The notes beneath the pieces were generated by a model that saw only the letters and a list, made by a program, of their open reading frames with translations, did no database searches and was not told the origin of the DNA. Positions 21,577 through 24,602 of a stretch of 24,602 bases of DNA are shown one piece after another (the first letter of the stretch is position 1; each line of letters starts with the position of its first letter). Source of the DNA: an uncultured bacterium. GTDB lineage: Bacteria > Patescibacteriota > Minisyncoccia > Phycocordibacterales > UBA2100. The position numbers and the translations under genes are program-made. Location: NCBI GenBank assembly GCA_903881205.1, contig CAIRSC010000074.1:1-24602 (forward strand), in the 5' to 3' direction.

Positions 21577-22014
21577 ATGCATAATTTTGATCCACGCTTT
21601 AAACCAGACCTTACTCCAAAAGAAATGCTTCGTCTTGGAGTCTTTGGCGGATTATATTTTTCTGATAAGCCGAAGGAATTTCCAAAAGATTGGTGGCGGA
21701 GTGCAAAATTATCACCCGATGGAAAACGGCACAAAGAACTGAATTATTTTGGCGTGAATGCCAGTCAGCCGCTTTCAGTGTGGCAAGCCAAAAGCTGGAT
21801 CAATCCACAAGATCCACGTGGATGGTGGCAGTGGTATTGCAGATACTATATGGGTCGTAGAACAGCCGACGACGAGCGACAAATTAAAAGATGGCTCGCT
21901 ATGCGACGACATATGATGCAAATTAAAAATAATTGTAGAACTGGAGATATTTTTTGCCGACCAAGACAAAGACAAGCGTTATTGCATTGGGCCTATGACT
22001 CGAGAAAGATGTGA
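21577..22014 (+). CDS. Conserved hypothetical protein, Trp/Arg-rich
   Basis: 145 residues, soluble, strongly basic in the second half. Notable motifs are DPRFKPDLTPKEMLRLGVFGG at the start (first 12 of it near residue 5), DWWRSAKLSPDGKRH, DPRGWWQWYCRYYMGRR (~87-103) and CRPRQRQALLHWAYDSRK at the end. The invariant look of the Trp/Tyr/Arg core and the Cys residues suggests nucleic-acid or metal binding, but I know no function. It follows DUF1295 by 6 nt and is the last gene of the cassette operon. Confidence 0.8.
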   Translation: MHNFDPRFKPDLTPKEMLRLGVFGGLYFSDKPKEFPKDWWRSAKLSPDGKRHKELNYFGVNASQPLSVWQAKSWINPQDPRGWWQWYCRYYMGRRTADDERQIKRWLAMRRHMMQIKNNCRTGDIFCRPRQRQALLHWAYDSRKM

Positions 22015-22023
22015 TCTAGGGAG

Positions 22024-22068
22024 CAATCCCCGTTGTTTTATAATGTTTTCTAAAAACGGCGAGGATTG
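22024..22068. repeat. Imperfect inverted repeat after the cassette operon
   Basis: Arms 22024-22040 and 22051-22068 (CAATCC...GTTTTA against TAAAAACGG...GGATTG), 10-nt loop, bulges. Starts 10 nt after the last stop codon, so it may end the operon, though no T-run follows. Confidence 0.6.
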
Positions 22069-22296
22069 TTGTGCGCGCATAGGGCGGGCGGGGCAAGCAC
22101 ATACAGATTTGTTTGTGCCTATGCACAATCCATATTCTTTAGGGTTACCACTCCACTCCCTCGAAGCCACCAAGCGAACAGACACAACGCCAAAGCAGCC
22201 AGCGCGAGCGAATGCGAGCGGGCTATGCGGAGGCGATTGTGTGTGGTTCGCGGACTCTAGAACTACCACTAAACGTCGCTATGGCACGCGCCTCGG

Positions 22297-22371
22297 TCGC
22301 CACAAGGAAATGGAGCAAATGGGCTTCATTGTGATAACTTTGTTGCCCTTTGTGGAGTTTCCTTGTGGCGA
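22297..22371. repeat. Long imperfect hairpin A
   Basis: Outer 14 bp are perfect: TCGCCACAAGGAAA (22297-22310) with its complement at 22358-22371; the inner arms continue imperfectly to about 22324/22345, leaving a loop of ~20 nt. Confidence 0.8.
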
Positions 22372-22372
22372 A

Positions 22373-22473
22373 GCAAAACCAAAAATTTCCTTTCCATTTC
22401 TTTTTCCGCTTCGCGGTGGAGGGGTGGGGGGAGGAGACGCGAGAAAAATGCAAGGAAATTTTTTGGTTTTTGC
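22373..22473. repeat. Long imperfect hairpin B
   Basis: Arms 22373-22392 and 22452-22473 are complementary over about 20 bp with two single-base bulges (AAATTTCCTT core), enclosing ~59 nt of purine/pyrimidine-skewed sequence. Begins 1 nt after hairpin A. Confidence 0.75.
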
Positions 22474-22641
22474 ACACGCGAGTCCGCGAGCGTGTCCGAG
22501 GCGCATTGGTTCGTTTCCCCACGCAATCGGGGCGTACGGTTCAATCCAGAGCCACTACGCGCTCCGCGCGTGCGATTAGTCGGAGTCAGGATTCAACTCA
22601 AAATACATTCGAACTTTGTTTAATACACACCGCATCCAATG

Positions 22642-22669
22642 AAAAGGCGTCCCGTTTTGGGACGCTTTT
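22642..22669. terminator. Bidirectional terminator
   Basis: Stem GCGTCCC (22647-22653) with GGGACGC (22659-22665), 5-nt loop, flanked by AAAA and TTTTT. On minus it directly follows the tRNA-like sequence at 22673-22768. Confidence 0.88.
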
Positions 22670-22672
22670 TCG

Positions 22673-22768
22673 TTGGGAGGACGGGATTTGAAGGCCGGAG
22701 GAGCTTGGCGCCGAGGCGGGGTCGCGGAACTTTTCAGCAGAAAAGTATCCGTGACCAAATCCCTCCCA
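22673..22768 (-). other. tRNA-like fold, possibly a decayed tRNA-Ser(GCT)
   Basis: Minus strand: perfect 7-bp acceptor TGGGAGG/CCTCCCA, central hairpin CTTTT-CTGCTG-AAAAG carrying GCT, a long GC-rich variable-like region, and T-loop TTCAAAT followed by CCCG. Against a working tRNA: the hairpin loop has 6 nt, no D-stem can be drawn, and the 5' half of the T-stem (GGCC) does not pair with CCCGT. A terminator follows at once. Best read as a degenerate tRNA or mimic. Confidence 0.35.
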
Positions 22769-22779
22769 TCGGTTTGGCT

Positions 22780-22788
22780 TGATATACT
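22780..22788 (+). promoter_or_regulatory. Extended -10 of the FAD monooxygenase gene
   Basis: TGA-TATACT; first base of the hexamer is 13 nt before ATG 22796, so RNA would begin at or beside the start codon. No Shine-Dalgarno sequence and no clear -35. Confidence 0.6.
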
Positions 22789-22795
22789 CTACTGA

Positions 22796-23998
22796 ATGAA
22801 GACGCAGTGCTGCATCGCGGGAGGCGGGCCGGCGGGCATCATGCTCGGGTTCCTTCTCGCGCGCTCAGGCGTTGATGTGGTCGTGCTCGAGAAGTGGCCG
22901 GACTTCTTCCGCGATTTTCGCGGCGACACCATCCACCCCTCGACGATGCGGCTTCTCAGAGAGCTCGGACTGCTCGATGAATTTCTCAAGCTTCCGCACA
23001 ATGAGACCAAGCAGGTAGCGCTCCACTTCGGTGAAGAGTCGGTCGTAGTGGCCGACTTCACCCATCTCAATGTTCCGTGTCCGTTCCTCGGATTTATCCC
23101 GCAGTGGGATTTTTTGAATTTCCTCGCATCGAAGGCGAAACAGTATCCGAGTTTTCACTTATTGATGGAAACCGAAGCGATCGGCCTTATCGAAGAGGGA
23201 GGTCGTGTGGTGGGTGTACGTGCCAAAGAAAAGGATGGAGAAATTGAGATACGTGCTGATCTCGTGATCGGAGCTGACGGGCGGCATTCCACGATACGCG
23301 AGCAGTCGAAGATTCCTGTCTTCGACTCCGGGGCTCCCATCGATGTGCTGTGGTTTAGCGTTCCACGCGTGGACGACGGCACCGGGCAGTCGCTCGGATA
23401 CATCGATAAGGGTCGGATGATGGTGCTACTCGACCGCGATTCGTACTGGCAGTGCGCACACATCATTCATAAAGGCGACCTCGAGAAGATCAAGGTGCGC
23501 GGACTCGAGGCATTCCGTAATGATATTGCAGAAGTAGTCCCGTTGCTCAAAAGTGCCGTCGTAGAGATCAAGAGCTGGGATCAGGTGAAGCTGCTCTCGG
23601 TCGCGGTGGACCATCTCGAGACGTGGCACAGGCCCGGGCTCTTGTGCATCGGGGATAGCGCCCACGCGATGTCACCGATCGGAGGTGTGGGCATCAACCT
23701 TGCGGTGCAAGACGCGGTCGCCGCAGCGAATGTTCTGATCCCCGCATTTGGTCGCGGCGTGACCGAGAAGGATCTTGCGGCCATTCAGCTTCGTCGCGAG
23801 CCGCCGGCGCGATATATCCAACGATTTCAGGTATTTGCACACACGCATATCATCGAGCCCATCCTGCAAAATCCGTCGCGGCGCTCGGTCCCACTGGCAC
23901 TAAAATTTTTCAACTGGCTGCCGGTGCTGCGCCGCATCCCGGCATATGTCATCGGCATAGGCTGGCGCTCGGAACATATCCGCACCGATATAAAGTGA
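22796..23998 (+). CDS. FAD-dependent monooxygenase (PHBH/UbiH-like)
   Basis: 400 residues, the normal size for class A flavin monooxygenases. FAD ADP-binding CIAGGGPAGIMLGFLLARSG (residues ~6-25) with the acidic end VVVLEK, the DG motif LVIGADGRHSTIR (~157-169) and the GD motif LLCIGDSAHAMSPIGGVGIN (~281-300) are all intact, so a working FAD fold is likely. Inserts oxygen into an aromatic or polyene using NAD(P)H; the substrate cannot be assigned. The C-terminal basic amphipathic stretch (LKFFNWLPVLRRIPAYVIG) could touch the membrane. Monocistronic by appearance: its own extended -10 in front and a terminator ~115 nt behind. Confidence 0.92.
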   Translation: MKTQCCIAGGGPAGIMLGFLLARSGVDVVVLEKWPDFFRDFRGDTIHPSTMRLLRELGLLDEFLKLPHNETKQVALHFGEESVVVADFTHLNVPCPFLGFIPQWDFLNFLASKAKQYPSFHLLMETEAIGLIEEGGRVVGVRAKEKDGEIEIRADLVIGADGRHSTIREQSKIPVFDSGAPIDVLWFSVPRVDDGTGQSLGYIDKGRMMVLLDRDSYWQCAHIIHKGDLEKIKVRGLEAFRNDIAEVVPLLKSAVVEIKSWDQVKLLSVAVDHLETWHRPGLLCIGDSAHAMSPIGGVGINLAVQDAVAAANVLIPAFGRGVTEKDLAAIQLRREPPARYIQRFQVFAHTHIIEPILQNPSRRSVPLALKFFNWLPVLRRIPAYVIGIGWRSEHIRTDIK

Positions 23999-24113
23999 GC
24001 ATCTTTCTCTTATCCACATGCATAAATGTGGCATGTTGCGGTGTGTCATACTAAGGAGTACTTAACAGCCAATGTTCATTCCTATGACATTTGGAGCAGC
24101 ACACTAAAGAACA

Positions 24114-24134
24114 GGCCCCGCAAGGGGCTTTTTC
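24114..24134 (+). terminator. Rho-independent terminator
   Basis: GCCCC-GCAA-GGGGC (24115-24128) followed by TTTTTC. Upstream, an extended -10 TGT-CATACT (24044-24052), AAGGAG (24053-24058) and an 11-codon ORF (24072-24107) precede it, so it could also end a short leader transcript. Confidence 0.85.
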
Positions 24135-24135
24135 T

Positions 24136-24144
24136 TGGTAGCAT
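24136..24144 (+). promoter_or_regulatory. Extended -10 of the last gene
   Basis: TGG-TAGCAT; first base of the hexamer 12 nt before ATG 24151, predicting a leaderless mRNA. The hexamer is identical to the minus-strand one at 6499-6494. Confidence 0.55.
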
Positions 24145-24150
24145 ACGGCC

Positions 24151-24602
24151 ATGCAGGTCACGGCATCGAGCAAGCATAAACACGGCGGGTGTGCCGCATG
24201 TGGAGATTCTCCCGTCGTACACAGCGTCGCGTTCGCAACGAGCACTCTCGAAGCGTATTTGATAGACCGACTGAATCAGTTCCGGCCGCACCGAAAAGTG
24301 CGGCGATCACTGCGAGCCCTCAAGCGCGAGGAACTATTCGAATCACTGTTGATCCGATTTGCACGGCTGCTCCGGATCGCCAAAAGTTCTCATGATCCCG
24401 AGCGTGCGTATACATACCGCTCACAAGTGATATGGGAGGAAGCGCTTCGTCGCGGGATCCCGATGGAGCAGCAGATGATGTTCGGCGCTGCGACCGAGCT
24501 CTATCGTGCGCAGATGGGCGGACGCTGGCATTACTTTGTGAGTCTCCCGATTCCCGCAGAAAAACAGCACCACATGTTCACCGGCATCGACGATAAGCAG
24601 CG
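24151..24602 (+). CDS. 5' part of an unknown protein, possibly ATP-grasp (runs off the window)
   Basis: About 150 codons open to the window edge. A CAACG motif near residues 14-18 (C-x2-C, possible metal site) is followed by a helical, Arg/Leu-rich stretch (RLNQFRPHRKVRRSLRALKR) and then EEALRRGIPMEQQMMFG, YRAQMGGRWHYFVSLPIP and a closing GIDDKQ. The last part resembles the region before the first ATP-grasp lysine in carboxylate-amine-ligase-like proteins I associate with Parcubacteria, where a conserved DDK is followed by the ATP-grasp fold. Start chosen by the -10 at 24139-24144. The decisive domain lies outside the window. Confidence 0.55.
   Translation, partial: MQVTASSKHKHGGCAACGDSPVVHSVAFATSTLEAYLIDRLNQFRPHRKVRRSLRALKREELFESLLIRFARLLRIAKSSHDPERAYTYRSQVIWEEALRRGIPMEQQMMFGAATELYRAQMGGRWHYFVSLPIPAEKQHHMFTGIDDKQ

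Larger units (their letters stand above)
22015..22640. other. Hairpin-rich region without a credible protein gene
   Basis: The frames open here are low-complexity, lack ribosome-binding or -10 signals, overlap on both strands and resemble no family. The stretch is instead packed with inverted repeats (22024-22068, 22297-22371, 22373-22473, about 22474-22496, about 22553-22572). Base composition returns from AT-rich to GC-rich across it. It may be the outer end of the AT-rich cassette or a structured RNA. Confidence 0.6.

Noticed and set aside
21995..22579. 194-codon plus-strand frame
   Set aside because: Low-complexity, crosses several hairpins, overlaps the end of the preceding gene, and has competing open frames on both strands; no family resemblance.
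22673..22768. tRNA-Sec (selC)
   Set aside because: The length is near 95 nt, but there is no TCA anticodon in the hairpin loop and no extended D-stem.

Overview
The window looks like part of a small, compact bacterial genome, most likely a Candidate Phyla Radiation / Patescibacteria (Parcubacteria-type) organism. This is inferred from gene content: a large modular surface protein with phage-fibre-like repeats, cysteine-rich exported proteins without known function, gene remnants, very short divergent spacers and tRNA genes scattered singly. TGA is used as a stop. No ribosomal or marker gene is present to place it more finely.

Layout. 1-8.95 kb is a dense housekeeping block: tsaD (-), an ABC exporter (+), tRNA-Val followed at once by tsaC (+), an anchored DUF7282-like protein (+), an AlkA-type DNA glycosylase (-), and a divergent pair made of a Cys-rich HGxGHG protein (-) and a membrane-fused spermidine synthase-like protein (+). 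TsaC and TsaD catalyse the first and last steps of tRNA t6A formation. 8.95-9.7 kb is a gene graveyard: an N-terminal scrap of a second alkA, the C-terminal part of a pyridoxamine-oxidase-like stress protein with an in-frame stop, and the C-terminus of an ABC ATPase. tRNA-Ser(CGA) and tRNA-Glu(TTC) follow, separated by a run of inverted repeats.

10.0-13.0 kb looks like a decayed island beside tRNA-Glu: a TIGR02391-like gene whose frame opens inside the tRNA 3' end, a small membrane protein, a secreted protein made of five exact 27-residue C-x6-C repeats, and about 1.2 kb with two related recombinase-like C-terminal remnants. 13.05-18.18 kb is one 1707-residue surface protein: signal/anchor, GIGTTTP fibre repeats, a seven-blade LVIVD propeller, a glycine-rich ALK/LTK-like domain, an S74-type intramolecular chaperone and an Ig-like tail.

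18.27-19.18 kb is a purB cut off before its catalytic signature loop. It abuts an AT-richer cassette (19.2-22.0 kb): fasciclin (-), then SOUL, DUF2177, DUF1295 and a conserved hypothetical in one tight operon. 22.0-22.77 kb is a hairpin-rich stretch with no credible protein gene, ending in a tRNA-like fold. The window closes with an FAD monooxygenase and the start of a possible ATP-grasp protein.

Across the older, GC-richer parts, most gene starts have a -10-like hexamer (often TGn-extended) whose first base lies 11-14 nt before the start codon and which lack a Shine-Dalgarno sequence. That is the geometry of leaderless mRNAs. The truncated purB is an exception with a clear SD.
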